DNA of 49,940 nt from JAISGQ01 sp045604945. Its GTDB lineage: Bacteria > Bacillota > Clostridia > Oscillospirales > Acutalibacteraceae. The notes under the pieces were generated by a model. The model had not been told where the DNA came from and ran no database searches. It saw only the letters and a program-made list of their open reading frames with translations. The DNA is taken from NCBI GenBank assembly GCA_045604945.1, contig JAZUPA010000102.1, forward strand, positions 1 through 49,940. The letters run 5' to 3'. Each line of letters opens with the position of its first letter. Position 1 is the first letter of the stretch. This document shows positions 16,882 through 25,727 of the stretch, in pieces. The position numbers were made by a program, and so were the translations under genes.

Positions 16882-17130
16882 TTATTTTGCGAGAGTAGCG
16901 ATGTCGCAGAGAAGAGTAAGAACAAAGAAACCTATAGCAAAGAACTTTGTCCATCTTGCAAGAAAAGCATCGATTGTTCTTCCCTGATTCTTGCCAAGGA
17001 AAGAATCAGAACCGCCGGCAACAGCACCGGAAAGACCTGCCTGCTGACCCTCCTGAAGAAGTACAACAATGATAATGACTATAGAAAAAACAAGAAGCAG
17101 TGCGCTTGTAATTATAGCCCAGACATCCAT
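16882..17130 (-). CDS. secG: Preprotein translocase subunit SecG
   Basis: This 82-residue protein has two membrane helices (about 5-25 and 60-78) separated by the conserved loop LLQEGQQAGLSGAVAGGSDSFL..., diagnostic for SecG. SecG is the non-essential third subunit of the SecYEG channel and helps SecA-driven export. The start is ATG behind GGAGGTG. It is monocistronic, with its own promoter and terminator. Confidence 0.95.
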   Translation of the reverse strand: MDVWAIITSALLLVFSIVIIIVVLLQEGQQAGLSGAVAGGSDSFLGKNQGRTIDAFLARWTKFFAIGFFVLTLLCDIATLAK

Positions 17131-17173
17131 CTTCTACACCTCCGTTTGCTGTGGAATATACAATTACTTGATG

Positions 17174-17202
17174 AGTATATCACATACAGTATATTTTTTC
17201 AA
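17174..17202 (-). promoter_or_regulatory. SigA-type promoter of secG
   Basis: On the - strand TTGAAA (17202-17197) and TATACT (17179-17174) are 17 bp apart, about 45 bp upstream of the secG start. Confidence 0.7.
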
Positions 17203-17210
17203 GAGTGTTT

Positions 17211-17238
17211 TTAGCAAATCATATATTTTTTATATAAA
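17211..17238 (+). promoter_or_regulatory. Possible promoter of the sugar ABC operon
   Basis: TTAGCA (17211-17216) and TATAAA (17233-17238) are 16 bp apart. The match is modest, in an AT-rich stretch. The leader to the first gene would be about 95 nt. Confidence 0.3.
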
Positions 17239-17336
17239 GTGCTTCAGCAATTAATTATCAAGAAAATTTTAACTCGGATATTGTATGCTGCAAAATCCCA
17301 CAATAAAACCGCAAATAATTTTTGCGGAGGTTTATC

Positions 17337-18572
17337 ATGAAAAGATATTTATGCATTATATTATCTGTTCTTTTCTTAGTCTCCTCCCTCTGCGCCTGCT
17401 CATGCAGAGTCGAAGATGAGATGGAGATTGGCGGAAACGCATCAGACAACCAGACAAGCGATAACCAGTCTGAAAAGAAAATTGAACTTACTGTATGGGA
17501 ATCAACAGGCGGACCTGATGAGTTCATACGTCAGGCAGGTGCTCGCTATACAGATGCAAATCCGAATGTAACTATCAAATATGTCAACGTTGAGCTGGGA
17601 GATACATCATCTCAGATAGCTCTTGACGGACCTGCAGGTATCGGCCCCGATCTTTTTGTGGCTCCCCACGACAAAATCGGTGAGCTGGCAGAAGGCGGCC
17701 ATATCATGAAAACTCGCTCTCCAAAACTGGTTCGTGACACCGTACTCGAGGTCTGCGCTGATGCAGTCACCTACAAGGGCGAAATGTACGGCTACCCTGT
17801 CGCAGCAGAAACCTATGCCCTCTTTTATAACAAAGACATTGTCAAAACCCCTCCCAAGACTTTTGAAGAACTTGTTTCTTTCTGCAAGGAATACAACAAA
17901 GGCGATAAATACGGCTTTATGTTTGACGTTGCCAACGCTTACTATACCATCATATTCACTACCATGGACGGCAACAGACCGCTTTCCGACTCTGATGCAG
18001 GTGCAATGGGACTCAGTAACGATGCTGCCGTTGAAGGAATGACCTACTTCCAGAGCCTCAGAAAGAGTATTCTGGATGTTCCCTCTGCCGATATAACAAC
18101 AGCCGTAGCAGATGAAGCATTTAAAAACGGGTCTTCTGCCATGCATATAACCGGCCCCTGGAACATGGCAGCATACCGAGATGCAGGGCTTAATTTCGGC
18201 GTAGCTCCTATTCCCTCACTTCCAGGGCAGAGTGAATCACCTGCCTCCTTCTCAGGCACCAGAACAATGTTTGTATCATCCTATTCCGCTCACCCTGAGC
18301 AGGCTGCTGATTTCGCAGAATTCCTCATGTCTGACGACATGCAGAAGCTTCGCTATGAGCTGACTGAGGCTATTCCTGCCGTTGAACTGAATCTCGAAAG
18401 CGAGCATATGGAGGGCTTCATGCAGCAGCTTGAACACTCCTATGCAATGCCCTCAATTCCTGCAATGGGCAAATTCTGGGATGCAATGAACTCAGCCAGC
18501 GCCAACATCTGGGACGGCGCAGATGTAAAGAAAGAGCTTGATGCCTGTGCAAAGGCAATAGACAGCAAGTAA
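17337..18572 (+). CDS. Maltose/maltodextrin-type ABC solute-binding lipoprotein
   Basis: This 411-residue MalE-family protein has a signal peptide with a lipobox-like LCAC at residues 18-21, so it should be lipid-anchored outside the membrane. The mature part has VWESTGGP, PDLFVAPHDKIGELAEGG and HITGPWNMAAY...GVAPIPSLPG, hallmarks of maltodextrin binding proteins. I chose ATG at 17337, behind GCGGAGG, over a start five codons upstream. Two permease genes follow in the same direction. The exact sugar is not deducible. Confidence 0.87.
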   Translation: MKRYLCIILSVLFLVSSLCACSCRVEDEMEIGGNASDNQTSDNQSEKKIELTVWESTGGPDEFIRQAGARYTDANPNVTIKYVNVELGDTSSQIALDGPAGIGPDLFVAPHDKIGELAEGGHIMKTRSPKLVRDTVLEVCADAVTYKGEMYGYPVAAETYALFYNKDIVKTPPKTFEELVSFCKEYNKGDKYGFMFDVANAYYTIIFTTMDGNRPLSDSDAGAMGLSNDAAVEGMTYFQSLRKSILDVPSADITTAVADEAFKNGSSAMHITGPWNMAAYRDAGLNFGVAPIPSLPGQSESPASFSGTRTMFVSSYSAHPEQAADFAEFLMSDDMQKLRYELTEAIPAVELNLESEHMEGFMQQLEHSYAMPSIPAMGKFWDAMNSASANIWDGADVKKELDACAKAIDSK

Positions 18573-18592
18573 CAAAAAAGGAGCAAAGCCTT

Positions 18593-19909
18593 ATGAATAT
18601 TTCAATCGGCAATCCAACTGAAAAAAAGGTGCGTTATACAGCCTGTCTGTTCATGGGGCTTTCCCACTTTCTATATCTTCGTGAATGGGTCAAAGGCACG
18701 CTGTTCGCGCTTATCGAAGCAGCTTTTATTCTCAGTCTGCCGAATCTTATCGGCAGACTGAGCGATATGATTACATTAGGAACTCCATCCCCCGATATTC
18801 CGGTTTTAGAACGTGACAACTCCATCTTTATGCTTATAGACGGTATACTTGCACTTGCTTTAATATTTGTTTTTGCCATACTGTACACAGTGTCCGTGCG
18901 CAGCGCGGTTGCATCATATAAAGAACTCAAAACCACAGGGCATTATGCAGAGAACAGAAAAATCATCTCTCAGCTTGCCGACAAGGGCTTTGCCTTTGCG
19001 GCGCTTTCTCCCTGCATTATTCTCGTTCTTGTTTTTGTTGTGGTTCCGCTGATATTCTCAGCCTGTGTGGCATTTACAAACTATTCTTCCCCTTCACATA
19101 TTCCCCCGTCAAATACAGTTGATTGGGTGGGGCTGGATAACTTCAGAGATATGTTCGGCGGCGATGCTGTATGGACAGGTGCGCTCGGCAGAGTTGCCAT
19201 ATGGACGCTGCTATGGGGCGTTCTTGCGACCTTTACCTGCTATGCAGGAGGGCTGATTATGGCAGCTGTTCTCAACGACAGAAAAATTCGCTTTGCCCCT
19301 TTCTTCCGCTCAATTTTCATACTCCCCTATGCCGTTCCTTCAATAGTCAGCATGCTTATATGGCAGAACCTTCTCAACGGCACCTTCGGAACAGTTAACA
19401 GAACTCTGATGGCACTCGGAATAACCAACAATGCTATTCCATGGCTTGGCGATATAAACCTTGCACGTTTTACTCTTGTTCTTGTAAATCTATGGGCAGG
19501 CTTCCCTTACTTCATGCTGCTTATTACAGGCACAATGACGTCAATTCCTGCGGATGTTTATGAGGCAGCCTCCATTGACGGAGCATCAAAGCTTACTGCA
19601 TTTCGCAAAATCACTCTTCCTCTTGTGCTTTATCAGACTTCACCTCTCATTATCATGTCCTTTACTCATAACATCAATAATTTCGGTGCTATCTTCTTTC
19701 TGACGGGAGGAAAGCCCGTTACAGGTGACACCACTCTGACCAGTGCAGGCGGTACTGATATTGTGGTCACATGGATATACAAACTTACAGTAACGTTGCT
19801 TAAATACAACTATGCTTCTGCGCTTGCTGTGCTGATATTTCTTGTTCTTGCACCGGTTGCCATATTCAATTTTGTCCGTACAAGGGCATTCAGGGAGGGT
19901 GAAATATGA
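18593..19909 (+). CDS. Sugar ABC transporter permease, MalF type
   Basis: This 438-residue protein has an extra N-terminal helix region before the six-helix core, as in MalF. The cytoplasmic EAA loop reads YEAASIDGASKLTAFRKITLP, where the ATPase docks. The ribosome binding site AAAAGGAG lies 20 bp after the binding-protein gene. The stop overlaps the next start (ATGA). Confidence 0.88.
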   Translation: MNISIGNPTEKKVRYTACLFMGLSHFLYLREWVKGTLFALIEAAFILSLPNLIGRLSDMITLGTPSPDIPVLERDNSIFMLIDGILALALIFVFAILYTVSVRSAVASYKELKTTGHYAENRKIISQLADKGFAFAALSPCIILVLVFVVVPLIFSACVAFTNYSSPSHIPPSNTVDWVGLDNFRDMFGGDAVWTGALGRVAIWTLLWGVLATFTCYAGGLIMAAVLNDRKIRFAPFFRSIFILPYAVPSIVSMLIWQNLLNGTFGTVNRTLMALGITNNAIPWLGDINLARFTLVLVNLWAGFPYFMLLITGTMTSIPADVYEAASIDGASKLTAFRKITLPLVLYQTSPLIIMSFTHNINNFGAIFFLTGGKPVTGDTTLTSAGGTDIVVTWIYKLTVTLLKYNYASALAVLIFLVLAPVAIFNFVRTRAFREGEI

Positions 19910-20748
19910 AAAAGCACAGGAACTGTTCTGTCGCTGTCCGCTTTCTCGTCTATATATTCCTGACTCTAAGCGCGCTGTTTGTAATATACCCTCTTATATA
20001 TGTTGTCAGTGCTGCATTTTCACCAGGTTCATCCATTGCGTCTCTTGATATAATGCCCTTTTCCAAAGGAATAACTGTAAGGCACTTTGTTCATCTGTTC
20101 AGGGATACACTCTATCTGACATGGCTTAAAAACACATTTCTTATTGCTCTTTCAACGTCGGCGCTGACTGTTCTGGTTTCTGCTCTCGGTGCGTATGTGT
20201 TTTCAAGATACCGTTTTACCTTTAAGAAAGGCATCCTCTTAAGCTTTCTCGTTCTTCAGATTTTCCCTTCATTTGTCGGTATGATAGCTATTTACGTCAT
20301 TCTTCTCAGATTCAACGCTCTCGATACCCTGTGGGGACTTGTGCTTGTTTATGTGGCAGGAAATGTTCCATATAATGTCTGGCTTGTCAAGAACTATATG
20401 GATACACTCCCAAAGAGCATAGACGAAGCTGCCAGAATCGACGGTGCCAGCGGCGCAATGACCTTCTTTCGCATTATACTGCCGCTTTCAAGACCGATTT
20501 TGACTTTTCTTGCAATTACTAGCTTTACTTCTCCATGGATGGATTTTATATTTCCCAAAATGACCCTTCGTTCTGCTGAAAAGCAGACACTTGCTCTCGG
20601 ACTTTTTTCTTTTGTTACAGATAAAAAGAACGAATTCACCACCTTCGCAGCAGGCTCGCTTCTTGTTGCCGTACCGTTTATTGTTTTCTTTGTGGTAAGC
20701 CAGAAACTCATGGTCACCTCTCTCAGTTCTGCTGCTGTAAAAGAATAG
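19906..20748 (+). CDS. Sugar ABC transporter permease, MalG type
   Basis: This 280-residue six-helix permease has EAA motif DEAARIDGASGAMTFFRIILP. It is translationally coupled to the MalF-type gene. No MalK/MsmX ATPase gene follows. In Firmicutes a shared ATPase encoded elsewhere commonly energises such importers, so the system need not be broken. Confidence 0.9.
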   Translation: MKKHRNCSVAVRFLVYIFLTLSALFVIYPLIYVVSAAFSPGSSIASLDIMPFSKGITVRHFVHLFRDTLYLTWLKNTFLIALSTSALTVLVSALGAYVFSRYRFTFKKGILLSFLVLQIFPSFVGMIAIYVILLRFNALDTLWGLVLVYVAGNVPYNVWLVKNYMDTLPKSIDEAARIDGASGAMTFFRIILPLSRPILTFLAITSFTSPWMDFIFPKMTLRSAEKQTLALGLFSFVTDKKNEFTTFAAGSLLVAVPFIVFFVVSQKLMVTSLSSAAVKE

Positions 20749-20778
20749 GGTTGCCATATGGGAACCTTATTCTTTTGT
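20747..20778 (+). terminator. Terminator after the sugar ABC operon
   Basis: AGGGTTGCC (20747-20755) pairs with GGGAACCTT (20760-20768) with one mismatch, followed by the T-rich ATTCTTTTGTT. It overlaps the last bases of the MalG-type gene. Confidence 0.6.
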
Positions 20779-20813
20779 TCTCCCTGAAAATTCACATTAT
20801 ATGAAACTAACAG

Positions 20814-20842
20814 TTGCCTTATGGGATTTTTTGGTGTAATAT
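20814..20842 (+). promoter_or_regulatory. Promoter of the cadherin-like membrane protein gene
   Basis: TTGCCT (20814-20819) and TAATAT (20837-20842) have 17-bp spacing, 37 bp before the start codon. Confidence 0.55.
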
Positions 20843-20879
20843 CAATATGTATATATTATTATGAATCGGTGGTGTTAAT

Positions 20880-23213
20880 ATGCCGTTGAATTTTAATTAC
20901 GAGCTTGATTTTACGACCTTTGAACGGTTTGCAAAAAACAATGCTGTATTTGCCTTCATGCAGGCTCTCGCTGCTACCCATAACAGCCACAAAGCAGAAA
21001 AGCTTGCTGTGAATGCACTTTTTACCGTTCTGAAAAACAAAAAGCACTTCGAGGCAGAAAAGAATCCTATAACGGAGCGTACTGCCGTTGAGCTTTCACT
21101 GCGTTCTCTCCTCAGCAGCAAACAGAAGGACACTCTTGACTTTACTCTCTCTTCTGACGGGAAACCAAAGAGTGCTGCAAACACTTCGCCGGAAGAAGAA
21201 AAGAAAACCTCAAGGCTGTTTGCAAAGAAGTCAGCTGAGAACGAAGACTCTGAGCCCTTTACAGTCTATCCTCCCAGCGAAGAAGTCGAGCACAGAATAG
21301 TAAGCAAAGCATGTGCAAAGGCAGAATCGATAACCCCCAGATTTGCCCCCCTCTATACCGGTACCAAATCAGGTCTTATCCTGCTGGTTGTTCTGGCTTT
21401 CATCTGCGGTGCTATCTTCTTTATCTGGAGCGATCCCACAGACCTGCTCACCGATAAGTCCACTGCCTATGATTCCTCAGGCTCTGCTGTCTTTATTCCC
21501 GGTTCAAACAGCCTTATTGATGTTGATTTTGTACCGGTGGAAGCATCCAACGGATGTGTTCCGATTCAGATTCACATTTCGGGACCTGACAGCAACCTGG
21601 TCTCAAGTGTTACATATTCCGCCGAGAACTCTTCCATCATCTCCAACGCATATCAGTGCGGTTCAGAATACTGGGTAATGATGGCAAACTCTGACAGCTA
21701 TTACAAAGTAAATATCAAGGGTACAGGCGGGCTTGACTTTGTGAAACATTTCAGGGTAAGTGACGCAATACCCTCTGCTCCTTCGATAGATATTGTCAGC
21801 ACCGAATCCTATGACACCTATTCTGCTGTTACTGTTTCAGTAAAGACAACTGACGGAACATCATCTGTAAGCTCTGCTGACATACTCAATTACACTACTT
21901 CAGATGACGGAAATTACATTATCAATGTCCCCAACGGCAGCAGCAAAACCATGCACTTCATAGACAGCGAAGGCAGGCAGAGCTCTCTTCTTATCACAGG
22001 CAGCGGCGAAGCTGTAGTATCTCCCGTAATGTCCGTAAATGAGCTTTCCATGGGTCACGATTCTACCAGAACCTTCCCTCTTGCCGGCTCACTTCCCGCA
22101 GGCAGAAACTGCAGTGTTTCAGTCCTGTCCGAGAGCGAAAACATAGCAGCGGCAGTAGATTCCGACAACAATCTCATCCTCACTGCATCAAATGGCTTTG
22201 TCGGCGTTGACAGTGTGGATCTCTGCATAAGCGATGATTACGGGCTTACCAGTGAAATTTCTGTACCTGTTATCGTTGTCAACAGCGCACCCTTCTGCCC
22301 TGACCCGACTCAGCTCTATGCAACTGTTCTTCACACTCCCACAAATACCGGATATCTGTTCGGTACCCTCAGCGCCACAGATGCTCAGGGGGATAAGCTC
22401 AGCTATACTGTAACCAATCAGACTGACTGCAAAGTTACACTTTCTCCTTCCGGAAACTTTATGCTCTTTATAGACGCAGATTACCGCGGTCACTCGGTAT
22501 CTTTCGATTTCAGCGTTTCAGACGGTCTGCTCACCTCTGAGAATTACCGTTATACTGTCTCTCTTTACAACAACATTCCTGAATCTGACGACTATTCTCA
22601 GGAGTTTGTATGCTATGCCGGCGAAAACGGCTGGTATACCATCAACCTTCCCTCAACAGATGCTGACGGCGATATTCTTAACTGGACTGTAACAAGCTCT
22701 CTCACCGAGGATGGCAGAACGCCCGAAGGAAACTACATTAGCTTCACAAACGGACTTTCCACCGTTCTGCTCAGAGTTAACCCCGAGCGCAATGAAAGAT
22801 TCTCCGAAACCATCACTCTCACCTGTTCTGACGGTTGGATCAGCAGCGACACCATTACTCTTAAGTGCAAGTTTGTAAAGAACAATCCTCCCGTTGCAGG
22901 AAAGAATATTTCTGTGATTGATATCAACGAAATGAGCGGAACCTTCACTCTTGATATCAAGGATGACTGTGAATTTGACAGAAGCGCAATTACAGGCGTT
23001 GTAAGCTGCTCTGAAGGCGAAGTAGTTCCCAATGTCGGCTGGAACACATTGACCTTTACAGTCAACTTCACTTCAGTATCATCTCCTGATCTTATTACAG
23101 GCACCAATGTAAATGTTACTCATCCTGTTACTGTAGTTCTCACCGTTGAAGATATTGTAACAAAAGAAACCATCGAGGTTGAGTACACAATCACAAGAGA
23201 AACTGCTGATTAA
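20880..23213 (+). CDS. Single-pass membrane protein with cadherin-like extracellular repeats
   Basis: I do not recognise the family of this 777-residue protein. Residues 1-160 are a charged cytoplasmic domain beginning with helices (FERFAKNNAVFAFMQALAATHN). One membrane helix spans about 165-183 (GLILLVVLAFICGAIFFIW), with no cleavable signal. The remaining ~590 residues are threonine/serine-rich beta repeats. Segments such as GTLSATDAQGDKLSYTVTNQ and STDADGDILNWTVTSS resemble cadherin/VCBS-type Ig-like domains. The likely topology is N-inside, C-outside, suggesting a surface adhesion or wall-sensing protein. It starts at ATG behind GGTGG. It is monocistronic and convergent with the next gene. 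Confidence 0.65.
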   Translation: MPLNFNYELDFTTFERFAKNNAVFAFMQALAATHNSHKAEKLAVNALFTVLKNKKHFEAEKNPITERTAVELSLRSLLSSKQKDTLDFTLSSDGKPKSAANTSPEEEKKTSRLFAKKSAENEDSEPFTVYPPSEEVEHRIVSKACAKAESITPRFAPLYTGTKSGLILLVVLAFICGAIFFIWSDPTDLLTDKSTAYDSSGSAVFIPGSNSLIDVDFVPVEASNGCVPIQIHISGPDSNLVSSVTYSAENSSIISNAYQCGSEYWVMMANSDSYYKVNIKGTGGLDFVKHFRVSDAIPSAPSIDIVSTESYDTYSAVTVSVKTTDGTSSVSSADILNYTTSDDGNYIINVPNGSSKTMHFIDSEGRQSSLLITGSGEAVVSPVMSVNELSMGHDSTRTFPLAGSLPAGRNCSVSVLSESENIAAAVDSDNNLILTASNGFVGVDSVDLCISDDYGLTSEISVPVIVVNSAPFCPDPTQLYATVLHTPTNTGYLFGTLSATDAQGDKLSYTVTNQTDCKVTLSPSGNFMLFIDADYRGHSVSFDFSVSDGLLTSENYRYTVSLYNNIPESDDYSQEFVCYAGENGWYTINLPSTDADGDILNWTVTSSLTEDGRTPEGNYISFTNGLSTVLLRVNPERNERFSETITLTCSDGWISSDTITLKCKFVKNNPPVAGKNISVIDINEMSGTFTLDIKDDCEFDRSAITGVVSCSEGEVVPNVGWNTLTFTVNFTSVSSPDLITGTNVNVTHPVTVVLTVEDIVTKETIEVEYTITRETAD

Positions 23214-23250
23214 AAGCTGTACGGCAATCACACGCAAAACAGATAACAAC

Positions 23251-23282
23251 AAAAACCGCTTGGGAAATCCCAAGCGGTTTTT
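23251..23282. terminator. Bidirectional terminator between convergent genes
   Basis: A perfect 15-bp stem pairs 23251-23265 with 23268-23282, with A5 and T5 ends. It serves both the + strand gene ending at 23213 and the - strand gene ending at 23294. Confidence 0.92.
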
Positions 23283-23293
23283 AATATTGACTG

Positions 23294-25699
23294 TCAGTCT
23301 TTTTTGTGCTTCTTAACCTTGATTTTCACCTTTGATGTACGCTCAATATATTCGTCGAGCAATCCAAGAGCTTCAAGATCATCAAGCATATCCTGATCGG
23401 TATAGGTATCAGCCTTTTCAGTTTCAGCCATTTCCGCTTCAGCAAATTCACGGTCATATTCCTCTTCGAAAGGCGATCTTTCAAAAGGAACCTCGGGCGC
23501 ACGGTTGCGCTCATCAAAGCGTTCTTCAGGCTCCTGTGCAGGAATTACAACAGGCTCAGGAGCGGGTTCAGGCTCGCTCTCAGGCTCTTCTTCAGGCTGA
23601 GGAACAGCATAAATGGGGATAATAGGTTTAATTGTAACCTTCTTTGGTGCTTCAGGCTTTTCTTCCTCGGGTTCTTCAACCTCAATAATCACAGGTTCAG
23701 GAGTAGTCGGCGGGAACACCTCAATCTCTATAGGTGCCTCGGGCTCTTCTTCCTCATCAAGAACTGCAGTCAGATCTCTTACGGGAGGAGGCGGCGGCGG
23801 AAGCTCCACTACAGGCTCTTCCTCTTTTACCTCTTCGGGCTCTTCCTGAATCTCCACAGGGAAGGGTTCTTTCTTTTCAGGCTCAGGCTCTTCTCCCTCT
23901 CCTGCTTTTGCCTTGAGATACTTGAATACAAGTATAGCTGCAAGAACAAGAAGAAGGATTATAAAGAGAACGAGAAGTATGATAAAGATAATAGCATCGG
24001 TATTTGTATAGCCACCGATAAATATAACCTTTGCTGTACCGTCCGACATCATGAATCCGAGATAATTATCCTCTACTTCCACGCTATAGGAAGACAGTGC
24101 AGTCTCAACAGCACCGCTGCGAAGTTCATCGTCAGAAACAAACGCATAATAGTATGACGTTACATTGGTCATACTCAGAAGAGATGAAATATCATAAACA
24201 TCGCAAAGGGTTGTATTGGGGGAAGTATTTATGATGCTCTTGTCTCGGGAATAGGTAATCTTTCTTTCGGTCGCTCCACCGAAAAGCATATCCTCTGCCC
24301 TGATTATCTCCTTGGCGTTGCCATGGATGGAAATCTCAACACAGGGAGAAGTAAATGCTTCTGAAAAACCGTTCAGCAGGACATTTATTTCGGTATTCAG
24401 CGAATTCTTTGAATCGTAATAAGCCTTGATATTTTCAAGTACCTCTGTAGAGGTTGCATCGTCCATGATGATGTAAATCTCTCTGGTATATTCATCATCG
24501 CCGTGAGCAATAAGGTTGTAATAAACAAGACTTGCTGTACTTATGCTCTGGTATCCTGTAGAGATAGAAACATAGGATGCCTGTGAGCCATAGTCAAGAG
24601 TGTTTCCTCCGAGGGTAGGCTGGGAATCAACAGCAGTACCGTCGATCTCTACAACCATGCTTGAAGGCGAACCGATTTCCGACACTACATTGTAGGAAAA
24701 AGGCATCTGAGAATCCAGACAAAGCTTTGAGAAGCTGATATATTCACTCAGCTTTTCAACCGAAGCAAAAGGAATGCTTGCATCGGTTGCATCTGCAAAC
24801 TCTGCTGTACATACATCACCAAGAATCTGTGATGTCTTTTCTGCCATCTCCGCAGCATCCCGGCTCTTGAACTGAACCGAAATAACAGGAGATGATGACA
24901 GCTCACCTGCTCTGACCTCAGAGGTCTCAGGCTTTACAGACTCAAAGTAAGTGATAATCTCAGTATATCTGTTCTGGTCAATCTCAGGAATCATACGGAA
25001 CTCAATGGTTCTTTCAATATAACCTGTAGATTTAAGAACAGTTTTGAAGCTGACCTTAGATATCATGGTAGCCTTGCCTTCAGTTACATCAACCTTGCCG
25101 CCCTCTGACTGATATTCCTTATCGTCAACGCTGATAAGAACACCTGTCTGCTTTATGAATGCAGCAGCAACCTGAATATCGCTCTCGCTGATATCGGCAT
25201 TACTGACAAAACCGCTGACCACTGAATTGACATCTACAAAGGAGAACAGCTCTTTACTTTCAAAATCTTCCTGGAAGGTAAGCCCCTTCATAAAGACCTC
25301 GTCAGAGGTTTCAAAAACCACTGTCGGTTTTCTTCCCAGCAGACTTTCAATTTTTGTGACATAGTCATCCATGGAGGAAAACTCAAGGGTGAGTTTGTAT
25401 CTTGTTCCGTTCTCATCGTCGATGAGTTCGCCATCAAGGCAGTCAGGAAGATAGGACTCCACCAGACTCTCAAGCTTTTCCATGGATTCAAGACCCGAAA
25501 GCACCAGTGACTTATCAAAGGACACCGTCATGATTCTCACGCCACGGAAATCGCCCGATACTTCCATTCTGGTATGCAGATCCACGGTAAATCCTGGATT
25601 ATCGGTAATCGAGCAGCCGCCTGAAATCAACATAACAGAAAACAGCATCAACGCAATTACCGTCATGGAAATCACACGGATAAATTTATTATTTCTCAT
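23294..25699 (-). CDS. Lipoprotein with C-terminal transmembrane helix and acidic Pro/Glu tail
   Basis: This 801-residue protein is of unrecognised family. Its signal peptide ends in a lipobox (LISGGC), giving a lipid-anchored outer N-terminus. An extracellular region of ~540 residues has at least two similar alpha/beta units (VRIMTVSFDKSLVLSGLE ... FSSMDDYVTKIESLLG). A membrane helix lies at about 567-592 (IIFIILLVLFIILLLVLAAI). The ~200-residue cytoplasmic tail is very rich in Glu and Pro, including PPPPPPV, and ends in a basic KVKIKVKKHKKD. The start is ATG at 25699 behind AAAGGAGAGG, preferred to an upstream in-frame start. It lies 28 bp after the TPR membrane protein gene, probably the same transcript. 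Confidence 0.65.
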   Translation of the reverse strand: MRNNKFIRVISMTVIALMLFSVMLISGGCSITDNPGFTVDLHTRMEVSGDFRGVRIMTVSFDKSLVLSGLESMEKLESLVESYLPDCLDGELIDDENGTRYKLTLEFSSMDDYVTKIESLLGRKPTVVFETSDEVFMKGLTFQEDFESKELFSFVDVNSVVSGFVSNADISESDIQVAAAFIKQTGVLISVDDKEYQSEGGKVDVTEGKATMISKVSFKTVLKSTGYIERTIEFRMIPEIDQNRYTEIITYFESVKPETSEVRAGELSSSPVISVQFKSRDAAEMAEKTSQILGDVCTAEFADATDASIPFASVEKLSEYISFSKLCLDSQMPFSYNVVSEIGSPSSMVVEIDGTAVDSQPTLGGNTLDYGSQASYVSISTGYQSISTASLVYYNLIAHGDDEYTREIYIIMDDATSTEVLENIKAYYDSKNSLNTEINVLLNGFSEAFTSPCVEISIHGNAKEIIRAEDMLFGGATERKITYSRDKSIINTSPNTTLCDVYDISSLLSMTNVTSYYYAFVSDDELRSGAVETALSSYSVEVEDNYLGFMMSDGTAKVIFIGGYTNTDAIIFIILLVLFIILLLVLAAILVFKYLKAKAGEGEEPEPEKKEPFPVEIQEEPEEVKEEEPVVELPPPPPPVRDLTAVLDEEEEPEAPIEIEVFPPTTPEPVIIEVEEPEEEKPEAPKKVTIKPIIPIYAVPQPEEEPESEPEPAPEPVVIPAQEPEERFDERNRAPEVPFERSPFEEEYDREFAEAEMAETEKADTYTDQDMLDDLEALGLLDEYIERTSKVKIKVKKHKKD

Positions 25700-25727
25700 T
25701 GGACCTCTCCTTTCCGCGAGCTGGCCA

